Source: Allobosea sp. (lineage in GTDB: Bacteria > Pseudomonadota > Alphaproteobacteria > Rhizobiales > Beijerinckiaceae). Taken from it: DNA of 15,837 nucleotides. The stretch lies in contig JAKFWE010000045.1 of assembly GCA_021732895.1 (NCBI GenBank), positions 1-15,837 of the forward strand. The letters are read 5' to 3'. A program made the translations under genes and the position numbers. Shown in pieces: positions 9,203-15,837 of this stretch; position 1 is the first letter of the stretch, and every line of letters starts with the position of its first letter. The notes beneath the pieces are model-generated. The model was given only the letters and a program-made list of their open reading frames with translations, ran no database searches and was not told where the DNA came from.

Positions 9203-10183
9203 TTGAGACGAATCCAACTTCTGGCCGCGCGCGCCGGAGCGCTGGTGATGATCGGCCTGATCCGCGCGCTGTTCGCCGGCCTGCGCCTGCTCGGGCCGGA
9301 GCGTTCGAGCGATCTCGGCGGCTGGCTGCTGCGGACCGCCAGCCCGCTGATCCCGGTCAACCGCGTCGCCGTCGCCAATATCCGGGCCGCCTTTCCAGAC
9401 ATGGCGGATGACGAGGTCAGGCGCATCGCGCGCGGCGCCTGGGAGAATCTCGGGCGCACGGCGGCCGAATACGCCCATCTCAAATCCCTGTTCGACTACG
9501 ATTATCGCAATCCCGATGCGCCTTCGCGCGTCGAGGTCTCCGGCATCGAGCACTTCATCGCGCTCAAGGACGACGCGAGGCCCGGGCTGATCTTCTCCGC
9601 CCATCTCGCGAACTGGGAGCTGCCGGCGATCTGCGCGGCCGCCTATGATCTCGAGACCACCGCCGTCTTCCGCGCGCCCAACGACCCGGCCGTCGCCGCG
9701 ATCATCCACGAAATCCGCTCCGGCGCGATGGACGGACTCGCGGCGGCGAAACAGGGCGCGGCGTTCGCCATGCAGGGCGTGCTCGAGCGGGGCGGCCATC
9801 TCGGCATGCTGATCGACCAGCATTTCACGCGCGGTGTGGTCGTGCCCTTCATGGGGCGTCCGGCGCTGACCAACCCGGTCCTGGCAAAGTTCGCGCGCCG
9901 TTTCGACTGTCCCGTCCATGGCGTGCGGGTCATCCGCCTGCCAGACCGGCGCTTCAGGCTCGAACTGACGCCGGCGCTCGACCTGCCGCGCGACGAGGCC
10001 GGCGAGATCGACGTCCGGGGCGCGATGGCGATGATGACGGCTGTGGTCGAGGGCTGGGTCCGCGAGAACCCGGAGCAATGGCTCTGGATGCACCGGCGCT
10101 GGCGTCCGACCATGATTTCCGCCGACGCGTTGCGTGCCTTCGATCACGGCCCCGTGCGGGCGCCCCGTTTCAAGGCAACGTGA
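9203..10183 (+). CDS. lpxXL: LpxXL-type lipid A VLCFA acyltransferase (LpxL/HtrB family)
   Basis: A lysophospholipid-acyltransferase-family protein acting at the inner membrane. It has the HX4E catalytic motif of LpxL/LpxM enzymes, HLANWE (His134, Glu139 from the TTG start), then MLIDQHFTRG and VPFMGRP, and near the C-terminus PEQWLWMHRRW, all typical of HtrB-like enzymes. With AcpXL at the head of the cluster, the likely reaction is transfer of the C26-C28 hydroxyacyl chain from AcpXL to a 3-hydroxyacyl chain of lipid A. The start is uncertain. TTG 9203 (326 residues) keeps an N-terminal hydrophobic helix (IQLLAARAGALVMIGLIRALF) that homologues seem to have. ATG 9248 (311 residues) has the best ribosome site (GGAG at 9236-9239). 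ATG 9113 (356 residues) would translate through a hairpin. The reaction is inferred from family and context. Confidence 0.9.
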   Translation: MRRIQLLAARAGALVMIGLIRALFAGLRLLGPERSSDLGGWLLRTASPLIPVNRVAVANIRAAFPDMADDEVRRIARGAWENLGRTAAEYAHLKSLFDYDYRNPDAPSRVEVSGIEHFIALKDDARPGLIFSAHLANWELPAICAAAYDLETTAVFRAPNDPAVAAIIHEIRSGAMDGLAAAKQGAAFAMQGVLERGGHLGMLIDQHFTRGVVVPFMGRPALTNPVLAKFARRFDCPVHGVRVIRLPDRRFRLELTPALDLPRDEAGEIDVRGAMAMMTAVVEGWVRENPEQWLWMHRRWRPTMISADALRAFDHGPVRAPRFKAT

Positions 10184-10200
10184 TTTCCAAGTGAGGGAGG

Positions 10201-10230
10201 TTGCGCGCTTCCTTAACTCTCGCACTTTAT
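10201..10230 (+). promoter_or_regulatory. Weak candidate promoter for the DUF1223 gene
   Basis: TTGCGC (10201-10206) and CTTTAT (10225-10230), 18 bases apart, lie in an AT-rich patch 21 bases before the DUF1223 start, in an otherwise GC-rich window. The T-rich TTTATTGTTTTTC (10226-10238) could instead serve a terminator of lpxXL: AGGGAG (about 10194-10199) can pair with CTTCCT (10208-10213), but that stem is far from the T-run. Confidence 0.25.
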
Positions 10231-10250
10231 TGTTTTTCAGAGCTCGAGCC

Positions 10251-11000
10251 ATGATCCCGCGTTTCCGCCTGCTCCTCGCATCAGCCGCCGCGCTCGCCCT
10301 GAGCGGCGCGAGCGCCCATGCGCAGAGCCCGGCGACGCAGCCGAAAGCCGTGGTCGAGCTCTTCACCAGCCAGGGCTGCTCCTCCTGCCCGCCGGCGGAC
10401 GCGCTGTTCGTCGAGCTGTCGAAGAATCCCGAGATCATCGTGCTGACCCTGCCGGTGACCTACTGGGATTATCTCGGCTGGAAGGACACGCTCGGGCAGG
10501 AGGCGTTCACCCGTCGCCAGAAATTCTACGCCAAGGCGCGCGGCGACGGGCAGGTCTATACGCCGCAGGCGGTGATCAACGGGGCCTCGCACATGGTCGG
10601 CTCGGATGGCGCCGAGATCGACCGCCAGTTGCGCAAGCAGGGCGCGACCGGCCTGAGCGTCAAGATCCAGTTGCAGGAAGAGGCCGGCGCGCTGACGATC
10701 CGGCTCGCCGCCACCGAGGGCAGGACCGGCGGCGTCTGGCTGCTGCCCACCCTGCGATCGGCCGTGGTGCCGATCGGACGCGGCGAGAACCATGGCCGCA
10801 CGGTGTCCTACGCCAACGTCGTTCGCGGCATGGTCAAGATTGCCGAATGGGACGGCAGGGAGGCGGTGCTCACCGCGCCTCTGGCGGCGACGCGGACGGC
10901 CGATTCCGATGGCTACGTGGTCATCGTCCAGGCCGATCAGCCGACCAGCTACGGCCAGATGCCGGGCGTGATCATCGGCGCGGCCCGCAGCCTGCGCTGA
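10251..11000 (+). CDS. Secreted DUF1223 (thioredoxin-like) protein
   Basis: A 249-residue protein starting at ATG 10251. A signal peptide of about 24 residues (MIPRFRLLLASAAALALSGA then SAHA, cleaved before QSP) predicts export. It continues with VVELFTSQGCSSCPPADALF, the hallmark of DUF1223, a thioredoxin-like family. The CSSC pair (Cys43, Cys46) is in the position of a thioredoxin CXXC site, and VTYWDYLGWKDTLG and YTPQAVING follow as in the family. The activity of DUF1223 is not established as far as I know; a periplasmic redox role is a reasonable inference. The upstream in-frame extension to 10134 runs over the lpxXL end and is rejected. It ends four bases from the convergent TPM-like gene. 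Confidence 0.92.
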   Translation: MIPRFRLLLASAAALALSGASAHAQSPATQPKAVVELFTSQGCSSCPPADALFVELSKNPEIIVLTLPVTYWDYLGWKDTLGQEAFTRRQKFYAKARGDGQVYTPQAVINGASHMVGSDGAEIDRQLRKQGATGLSVKIQLQEEAGALTIRLAATEGRTGGVWLLPTLRSAVVPIGRGENHGRTVSYANVVRGMVKIAEWDGREAVLTAPLAATRTADSDGYVVIVQADQPTSYGQMPGVIIGAARSLR

Positions 11001-11004
11001 GGCG

Positions 11005-11610
11005 CTACAGCAAGACCACCTTGTTGGGCAGTTCGTCGATGTCGTCGGCGGTCGATGGCGCATGGCTCGCCAGCACCCGCCCGATCGCCGTCACGGCCTC
11101 GACCAGACCGTCGCGCAACCGGTCCTGCCGGGCCGCGTCGAGCAGGGCCGACACCACGCCCCGCCAGACCGATTCGTCGATCGCGCCGTCGAGGCCGGTG
11201 TCGACGAGCACCTCGGCATAGCGCTCCTGCAGCGCCACATAGAGCAGCACGCCGGTGCGCGCCCGGGTCCGTGTCAGGCCGCGCGCGGTGAACTCGCGCA
11301 GGGCGGCGTCATGGGCGCGGCGGCGCTTGACGAAACCCGGCACGAAACGGCCGCCCCTGCCGTACCAGAGCAGCGCGCCGACCAGCAGGACGGCGCAGAC
11401 CAGCTGGATCAGGAAGATGCGGGGCGCGCTGGTCGCGGTCATCGCCAGCAGCGGCCAGGGCACGAACAGCGCCAGCGTCAGCGCCATCACCAGCGGCACG
11501 GAACGATAGCTGCCCGCCGCCCGGTCGATCACCACGATGATCTCGCCGGAAGTCAGCGTCTCGGCCTGCGCGACCGCGTCGGCGACCGCATCCCTGTCGT
11601 TGGAATCCAT
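11005..11610 (-). CDS. TPM-domain-like membrane protein, second gene of the TPM pair
   Basis: A 201-residue protein starting at ATG 11610-11608. The start overlaps the stop of the upstream TPM gene by one base (TGATG), so the two are translationally coupled. After a short N-terminal stretch with the SGEIIVVI strand come two hydrophobic segments (about residues 36-55 and 65-83). A cytosolic or periplasmic C-terminal part contains ARTGVLLYVALQERYAEVLVD, which matches the NGVLLLVA...RKVRIEVG strand pair of TPM domains, then helices to the end. This split TPM with two membrane spans is the usual companion of LemA/TPM operons. The role is unclear; TPM proteins have been linked to acid-phosphatase activity in chloroplasts (TLP18.3) and to membrane quality control. 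The open frame upstream of this ATG overlaps the TPM gene and is not used. Confidence 0.88.
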   Translation of the reverse strand: MDSNDRDAVADAVAQAETLTSGEIIVVIDRAAGSYRSVPLVMALTLALFVPWPLLAMTATSAPRIFLIQLVCAVLLVGALLWYGRGGRFVPGFVKRRRAHDAALREFTARGLTRTRARTGVLLYVALQERYAEVLVDTGLDGAIDESVWRGVVSALLDAARQDRLRDGLVEAVTAIGRVLASHAPSTADDIDELPNKVVLL

Positions 11611-12446
11611 CACCAGTCTCCCGATGCGCCGCCACCGCCCGACGAGCCGCCCCCGCCGGAAAATCCGCCCGAACTCGACCCGGAGCTCCAGCTCCCGCCG
11701 GACGATCCCGTGCTCCAGCCCGAGGAGGTCGACGCCGGCAGCGTGATCCAGCGCCCGTCGCGCGTGCGGTGCCGACGTCCGGGGCCCGGTCGTCCAGCCG
11801 CCCGGATCGCGCCGAAGACGAGGAAGATGATCATCAGCATCATGACGATGACGGCGACCGTCTCCATCGTCGATGATTCGTCGTCGCGCACCACGGCGCG
11901 GCGCTGCCATTCATCCGCGTCGCCGGTCAGGATGGTCAGGATGGCGTCGACGCCGGCCTCGACGCCGCCCGCGAAATCGCCGGCCTTGAATCGCGGCGCC
12001 ACCGCCGTGGTGATGATGACTTTCGACAGCGCGTCGGTCAGCGCGCCCTCCAGCCCGTAGCCGACCTCGATGCGGACCTTGCGCTCGGCCGGGGCGACAA
12101 GCAGCAGCACGCCGTTGTTCTTGGCGCCGTCGCCGAGCGTCCAGAAGCGGAACAGGCCGTTGGCGAAATCCTCGACGCCGACGCCCTGCAGGGAGGGCAC
12201 GGTCGCGACCACGATCTGGTCTGTGGTCTTGTCCTCATGGGCCTTGAGCTTGCCCTCGATGCGCTGGCGGGCTTCCGCGCCGATCAGGTTCGCGCCGTCA
12301 GTGACGCGGCCGGTCAAGGGTGGGTAGGCGGGCTGGGCCAGGGCGAAACTGCCGACAATGATCAGGAAGAGCAGGGACAGGCGCGGGAGAACCCCTCCCC
12401 CTCCGGGGGAGGGTTCCCTGCGCTTTGTTCTGATGGCGACCGCCAC
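11610..12446 (-). CDS. Secreted, membrane-anchored TPM-domain protein (YgcG-like) with Gly/Ser-rich tail
   Basis: A 278-residue protein. It starts with GTG at 12446-12444, three bases after the lemA stop; no other start codon occurs before the hydrophobic segment (about residues 19-37). The TPM domain spans about 45-175: GRVTDGANLI, then TTDQIVVATVPSL, GAKNNGVLLLVAP, RKVRIEVGYGLEGALTD and the family's C-terminal helices. A membrane helix at about 194-214 (VAVIVMMLMIIFLVFGAI) and a low-complexity tail rich in Gly and Ser, ending GGGGASGDW, follow the YgcG architecture. The tail may be flexible or surface exposed. The N-terminal RREPSPGGGGVLP is unusual: it is encoded by a GC-rich palindrome. 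Transcribed after lemA. Function is uncertain. Confidence 0.9.
   Translation of the reverse strand: MAVAIRTKRREPSPGGGGVLPRLSLLFLIIVGSFALAQPAYPPLTGRVTDGANLIGAEARQRIEGKLKAHEDKTTDQIVVATVPSLQGVGVEDFANGLFRFWTLGDGAKNNGVLLLVAPAERKVRIEVGYGLEGALTDALSKVIITTAVAPRFKAGDFAGGVEAGVDAILTILTGDADEWQRRAVVRDDESSTMETVAVIVMMLMIIFLVFGAIRAAGRPGPGRRHRTRDGRWITLPASTSSGWSTGSSGGSWSSGSSSGGFSGGGGSSGGGGASGDW
12393..12413. repeat. GC palindrome inside the 5' end of the TPM gene
   Basis: CCCTCCCCC (12393-12401) and GGGGGAGGG (12405-12413) are perfect 9-bp inverted repeats with a TCC loop. It looks like the small CCCTCCCC...GGGGAGGG elements found in many copies in Rhizobiales genomes, though only one copy is seen here. On the minus strand it lies 31-53 bases after the GTG start of the TPM gene and codes for its PSPGGG stretch, just before the hydrophobic segment. 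Confidence 0.6.
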
Positions 12447-12449
12447 GCC

Positions 12450-13058
12450 TCAGAACTTCACCGCAGGCGGACGCTCGGCTCCGGCGGTGGCGGCAAATGT
12501 CTCCATCGCCTTGGCGCCCCAGAACAGCCTGGCCCAGATCACGCCGGGAAAGGTACGGATCTCGGTGTTGAAGGCCTGCACCGCCTGGATGTAGTCGCGT
12601 CGCGACACGGCGACGCGGTTCTCCGTGCCCTCTAGCTGCGACTGCAGGGCGAGAAAGTTCGCGTTGGATTTGAGCTCGGGATAGCGCTCGACCGTGACGA
12701 GCAGCCGCCCGATCGCGCCGCCGAGCTGGCTCTGAGCGTCCTGATACTCCTTGAATTTCGCCGGATCGGTGATCGTCGAGGCGTCGACCTTGACCGATGA
12801 CGCCTTGGCGCGGGCCTCGACCACGGCGGTCAGCACCTCGCGCTCCTGCGCCGCGAAACCCTTCACCGTCTCGACCAGATTGGGGATCAGGTCGGCGCGG
12901 CGCTGATACTGGTTCTGCACGTCGGCCCATTTCGCCTTGGCCGCCTCCTCCAGCGTCGGAACGGTGTTGACGCCGCAGCCGGCCAGCGCGAGGCCGAACA
13001 GGGCGGCGAGCATGAGCGGAAGGCGGCTTCGGATACGGAGCGGGAGGGAAATCGGCAT
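12450..13058 (-). CDS. lemA: LemA family lipoprotein
   Basis: A 202-residue LemA protein, from ATG 13058-13056 to TGA 12452-12450. AAGAGG seven bases upstream supports the start. The N-terminus is a lipoprotein signal: basic MPISLPLRIRSRLP, hydrophobic core, lipobox LAGC with Cys28. The family body follows: WADVQNQYQRRADLIPNLVETVKGFA, KASSVKVDASTITDPAKF, LGRLLVTVERYPELKSN-like text, LEGTENRVAVSRRDY, VQAFNTEIRTFPGVIWA. LemA proteins are mostly alpha-helical and of unresolved function, often in an operon with TPM-domain genes, as here. The reading frame is also open far upstream (to 14846), opposite ggt, but that is a high-GC artefact. Confidence 0.94.
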   Translation of the reverse strand: MPISLPLRIRSRLPLMLAALFGLALAGCGVNTVPTLEEAAKAKWADVQNQYQRRADLIPNLVETVKGFAAQEREVLTAVVEARAKASSVKVDASTITDPAKFKEYQDAQSQLGGAIGRLLVTVERYPELKSNANFLALQSQLEGTENRVAVSRRDYIQAVQAFNTEIRTFPGVIWARLFWGAKAMETFAATAGAERPPAVKF

Positions 13059-13202
13059 CGGAAGGCCTCTTGCAGCGCGGCATGCGAAAACCGGATGGTC
13101 GCCGACCTTAGCGCCGCCTCTCGACGCCTCCAAGACATCAACGCGCATGGCGCGAGGCGATGCAGGCGCGCTAGTCTCGTGCGCCTGGGCCGGAGATCGA
13201 TC
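13059..13202. promoter_or_regulatory. Divergent intergenic region between lemA and ggt
   Basis: These 144 bases separate two genes pointing away from each other, so they must hold promoters for both. I could not identify a convincing -35/-10 pair on either strand. A GGAG at 13192-13195, seven bases before ATG 13203, is the ggt ribosome site, and AGAGG on the minus strand serves lemA. Confidence 0.45.
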
Positions 13203-14957
13203 ATGAACCGCTGGATTTTGACGCGCCGCGCCGCCGGCGCCCTGTTCTGTCTCGGGCTGGCCATCGGGCCGGCGACAGCGCAGACGCTCGCGCCCGCGCC
13301 GGAAGGCTCGACAGGGCGAATCGCGAAGACCTCGGCCGCGGCGCAGCGCCACATGGTCGCCGCCGCGAATCCGCTCGCCGCCAACGCCGGCCGCGAGATC
13401 CTGCGGGCCGGGGGCAGCGCCGTCGATGCGGCGATCGCGATTCAGCTCGTGCTCAACCTGGTCGAACCGCAGAGCTCCGGCATCGGCGGCGGCGCGTTCC
13501 TGCTGCACTGGGACGAGGCGAAACGGGAGGTCGTCACGCTGGACGGGCGCGAGACCGCGCCCGCCGCCGCCAGGCCTGGCCGCTTCCTCGGCGCGGACGG
13601 CAAGCCGATCCCGTTTCGCCAGGCCGTGGTCGGCGGGCTTTCGGTCGGCGTGCCGGGCACGGTGAAACTGCTGGAGGAGGCGCATCGGCGCTGGGGCAGG
13701 CTGGCGTGGGCGGCGGTGATCGCGCCGGCCATCGCGCTGGCCGAAGAGGGTTTTGCAATCTCGCCGCGCCTGAACGGGCTTCTCGCGCGCGAGACCGCGC
13801 TGAAGAGCGATCCGCGCGCCGCCGCCCATTTCTACGAGCCCGACGGCAAGGCCAAGGCGGTCGGCACGGTGCTGAGAAACCCCGCCTTCGCCGCGACCTT
13901 GCGCGAGATCCAGGCGAAGGGCACGGCCGCCTTCTATGAAGGACCGGTCGCACAGGACATCGTCGCGACCGTGACCGGGCATGCGGCCAACCCCGGCGAC
14001 ATCACCTTGGCCGATCTCTCCGGCTACCGCGTCGTCGAGCGCGCGCCCGTCTGCGGGGCCTATCGCGTCTGGCGCGTCTGCGGCATGGGGCCGCCGAGTT
14101 CGGGCGCCGTCGCGGTCCAGCAGATGCTCGGCATTCTGGAGACGCGCGACATGGCGCGGCTGGGCGCCGGCGCGGAGGCCGCTCACTGGTTCAGCGAGGC
14201 CGGCCGGCTCGCCTTCGCCGACCGGGCGCTCTATCTCGCCGATCCGGCGTTCCTGAGCGTGCCGACGGCGGGACTGATCGACCGCGACTATGTCCGGGCC
14301 CGCGCCGAGCTCGTCAGTCCCGGGCGCTCCATCGGCCGGGCCAGGGCCGGCGAGCCGCCCAACAAGCGCGCGCTGCTGCTCGCGCCCTCGGACGGCGTCG
14401 AGAACGGCACCAGCCATATCTCGGTGATCGACGAAGCCGGCAACGCCGTCTCGATGACCACCACGATCGAGGATGGTTTCGGGGCGCGGCTGATGACGGC
14501 GGGCGGCTTCCTGCTCAACAACGAATTGACCGATTTCTCGTTTCTGCCCGAGGAGGACGGCAAGCCCGTCGCCAACCGTGTCGAGCCCGGCAAGCGGCCG
14601 CGCTCCTCGATGGCCCCGACTTTGGTCTTCGACGCCTTCGGGCGGCTCTACGCCGTCGTCGGCTCGCCCGGCGGCAGCCAGATCATCGGCTATGTCGCCA
14701 AGACGCTGGTGGCGCTGCTCGACTGGAGGATGGACCCGCAACAGGCGGTCGATCTCGGCAATTTCGGCAGCCGCAACGGCCCGACCGAACTGGAGAAGGG
14801 CACGGAGGCGGAAGGCTGGAGGGCGGCGCTGGAGGCGAAGGGACACGAGATCAGGCTGATCGAGATGACTTCGGGCATCCAGGCGATCGTCAAGACGCCG
14901 GAGGGGTTTTTGGGCGGCGCGGATGGGAGAAGAGAGGGTGTAGCGGTTGGGGATTGA
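13203..14957 (+). CDS. ggt: Gamma-glutamyltransferase (glutathione hydrolase), secreted
   Basis: A 584-residue gamma-glutamyltranspeptidase, a periplasmic Ntn-hydrolase that cleaves glutathione and moves gamma-glutamyl groups. The start ATG 13203 gives a signal peptide (MNRWILTRRAAGALFCLGLA, cleavage near residue 26, ATA-Q), with a Tat-like RR but without a full Tat motif. The large subunit has GGSAVDAAIA (70-79), SSGIGGGAFLL (91-101) and the glutamate-binding Arg116 in LDGRETAP. Autocleavage should occur before Thr403 in NGTSHISVID, making Thr403 the nucleophile of the small subunit; MTTTIE and the oxyanion motif GSPGGS (487-492) follow. The length is normal for the family, and the end GVAVGD is intact although base composition changes right after it. 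The frame upstream of 13203 has no protein character. Confidence 0.95.
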   Translation: MNRWILTRRAAGALFCLGLAIGPATAQTLAPAPEGSTGRIAKTSAAAQRHMVAAANPLAANAGREILRAGGSAVDAAIAIQLVLNLVEPQSSGIGGGAFLLHWDEAKREVVTLDGRETAPAAARPGRFLGADGKPIPFRQAVVGGLSVGVPGTVKLLEEAHRRWGRLAWAAVIAPAIALAEEGFAISPRLNGLLARETALKSDPRAAAHFYEPDGKAKAVGTVLRNPAFAATLREIQAKGTAAFYEGPVAQDIVATVTGHAANPGDITLADLSGYRVVERAPVCGAYRVWRVCGMGPPSSGAVAVQQMLGILETRDMARLGAGAEAAHWFSEAGRLAFADRALYLADPAFLSVPTAGLIDRDYVRARAELVSPGRSIGRARAGEPPNKRALLLAPSDGVENGTSHISVIDEAGNAVSMTTTIEDGFGARLMTAGGFLLNNELTDFSFLPEEDGKPVANRVEPGKRPRSSMAPTLVFDAFGRLYAVVGSPGGSQIIGYVAKTLVALLDWRMDPQQAVDLGNFGSRNGPTELEKGTEAEGWRAALEAKGHEIRLIEMTSGIQAIVKTPEGFLGGADGRREGVAVGD

Positions 14958-14972
14958 AAAGCGAGGCTATCC

Positions 14973-15710
14973 CTATCCCAAAGCACTCTGTAGTTCATTT
15001 AGCGTCATAAATTTGACTTCGTATTCGCGCGCAAGCCATGATCTCCCTCCAGCGTCGAAAATCGATTTCACGGAGGACTTAGCAAGGTCGTTCGTACAAA
15101 GAACATCAATTCCATAAGCTATGTGTGCAGCAACGGTTTCGCCATCGGCCCACTCCGCGCATGCCTTTTGGAATTTCTTTTCGTCGATATTGGCGCTAGC
15201 GTTGATCGACCATCCGCCGATGTCATCGAAGGATTTTTTGCCAACCCCTCGCTGCTCAATGGCGTGTGCAGCGAGGATTTGTTTGCCCTCTCTATCGACA
15301 ATTCCTGAGTCCGACACAAAGGCTTCTGGATTACGTATTTCAGGGGGCGCAGGAAGCCCCATCCAAGCTTGGGCACGAAGCAGTTTTACTCCACATTCAA
15401 ATGCATGGTGAAGCTTCGTACGCTGTTGGCTTGGTAAACCCGGATGAAGTTCGTCTTTAGGCCCCATGGACATAAGCAGCACCATTTTGCCGTCTGAGTG
15501 CGGCTGAGGGCCCCCAAACGTCACACCAAAATGCGGCCGAGAGAAATAGTTTTTACGGTCAATTTTGCGGATCGCCTCAATCCGAAAGCCAATCTCGCAG
15601 ATATAGGCTTCAATTCGAGATTCGATCACAGCTTGTCGAATACCTCGATAGCTGTCGTTTGATTCGTCAAAAACCGCCTCCCAGGCATTGCTGTCGAACG
15701 TCACACGCAT
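14973..15710 (-). CDS. PIN-like domain protein, probable horizontally acquired nuclease-like gene
   Basis: A 245-residue protein starting at ATG 15710-15708, with GGAG seven bases upstream. The first strand MRVTFDSNAWEAVF has the N-terminal Asp (Asp6) of PIN ribonuclease folds. The C-terminal part WADGETVAAHIAYGIDVLCTND (Asp189, Glu191, Asp208), followed by SIFDAGGRSWLAREYEVKFMTLNEL, matches the later acidic residues and the last strand of PIN domains. Between them is a long insertion (about 45-180) rich in charged residues, so it is larger than toxin-type VapC (about 130-145). Composition is visibly less GC-rich than all neighbours, suggesting acquisition. No antitoxin-sized gene is visible within the available 127 bases upstream. 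RNase activity is inferred, not shown; a different PIN-like family is possible. Confidence 0.75.
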   Translation of the reverse strand: MRVTFDSNAWEAVFDESNDSYRGIRQAVIESRIEAYICEIGFRIEAIRKIDRKNYFSRPHFGVTFGGPQPHSDGKMVLLMSMGPKDELHPGLPSQQRTKLHHAFECGVKLLRAQAWMGLPAPPEIRNPEAFVSDSGIVDREGKQILAAHAIEQRGVGKKSFDDIGGWSINASANIDEKKFQKACAEWADGETVAAHIAYGIDVLCTNDLAKSSVKSIFDAGGRSWLAREYEVKFMTLNELQSALG

Positions 15711-15736
15711 CCGCTCTCTCCATCAGGCGAGAAGAG

Positions 15737-15765
15737 AACATATATCGAACACGTAGGTCGAGCAA
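15737..15765 (-). promoter_or_regulatory. Candidate promoter for the PIN-like gene
   Basis: On the minus strand TTGCTC (15765-15760) and TATGTT (15742-15737) are 17 bases apart, each matching four of six consensus bases. The spot is AT-rich (ATATATG overlap) and lies 27 bases before the ATG. The remainder of 15711-15837 shows no other feature except the possible start at 15816. Confidence 0.35.
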
Positions 15766-15815
15766 TCTTGCCTCGCCCGCGCAGGCGGTTCGCAAAAAAC
15801 TAGTTGGGGGAAGCT

Positions 15816-15837
15816 ATGGCGAGCGCCGCTCCCCGCC
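15816..15837 (+). CDS. Possible start of a gene running off the window
   Basis: ATG at 15816 begins MASAAPR and is preceded by the purine run GGGGGAA (15806-15812), a possible ribosome site. GC-rich codons resume here, so it could be the resident chromosome after the acquired segment. Only seven codons are visible. Confidence 0.3.

Noticed and set aside
13059..14846. Very long minus-strand open frame opposite ggt, continuous with lemA (798 codons in total)
   Set aside because: It is antisense to a well-conserved enzyme, its translation is Arg/Gly/Ala-rich without domain character, and such frames are common in high-GC DNA. Only the lemA part is real.
15711..15837. tRNA gene or attachment site at the edge of the AT-richer segment
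   Set aside because: No cloverleaf, no CCA-proximal arm pattern and no direct repeat matching the other edge near 14958 could be seen.

Overview
The window is GC-rich chromosomal DNA from an alphaproteobacterium, almost certainly in the Rhizobiales/Hyphomicrobiales. The main reason is a gene cluster for the very-long-chain fatty acid (VLCFA) of rhizobial-type lipid A: a 93-residue AcpXL-type acyl carrier protein, a FabZ-type dehydratase, two consecutive FabF-type synthases, a FabG-type reductase, a zinc-type MDR dehydrogenase and an LpxXL-type acyltransferase. The genus cannot be settled by reading; Bosea-like or related lineages are plausible.

Layout. 2-1855 is the 3' two thirds of aconitase acnA. 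1856-2066 is a structured spacer with a perfect 22-bp palindrome. 2067-6092 (+) is a tight block acpXL-fabZ-fabF2-fabF1-fabG; the last four genes overlap or nearly touch. A hairpin follows fabG. 6286-7962 (+) encodes a secreted von Willebrand factor A (vWA) protein that I do not recognise as part of the VLCFA set. The set resumes with an MDR oxidoreductase (8070-9092) and the acyltransferase (about 9203-10183). 10251-11000 (+) is a secreted DUF1223 thioredoxin-like protein. On the minus strand, lemA (13058-12450), a secreted TPM-domain protein (12446-11610) and a membrane TPM-like protein (11610-11005) form a compact operon. A divergent gamma-glutamyltransferase runs 13203-14957 (+). From about 14958 the base composition becomes visibly less GC-rich over a PIN-like gene on the minus strand (15710-14973), which looks acquired. 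The last bases may start another gene.

How the genes work together. AcpXL carries the growing C26-C28 chain. FabF1 has a full Cys-His-His-Lys site and does the condensation. FabF2 has lost Cys, the first His and Lys, so it looks like a chain-length-factor-type partner. FabG and FabZ do the keto reduction and dehydration. No classical enoyl reductase is visible, and the MDR protein, which lacks the usual catalytic-zinc Cys, could fill that step. LpxXL then places the VLCFA on lipid A. The most interesting points are the KS/CLF-like synthase pair, the possible MDR enoyl reductase, the vWA protein with a repeated C-terminal half inside the cluster, a GC palindrome inside the start region of a TPM gene, and the AT-richer PIN-like gene.
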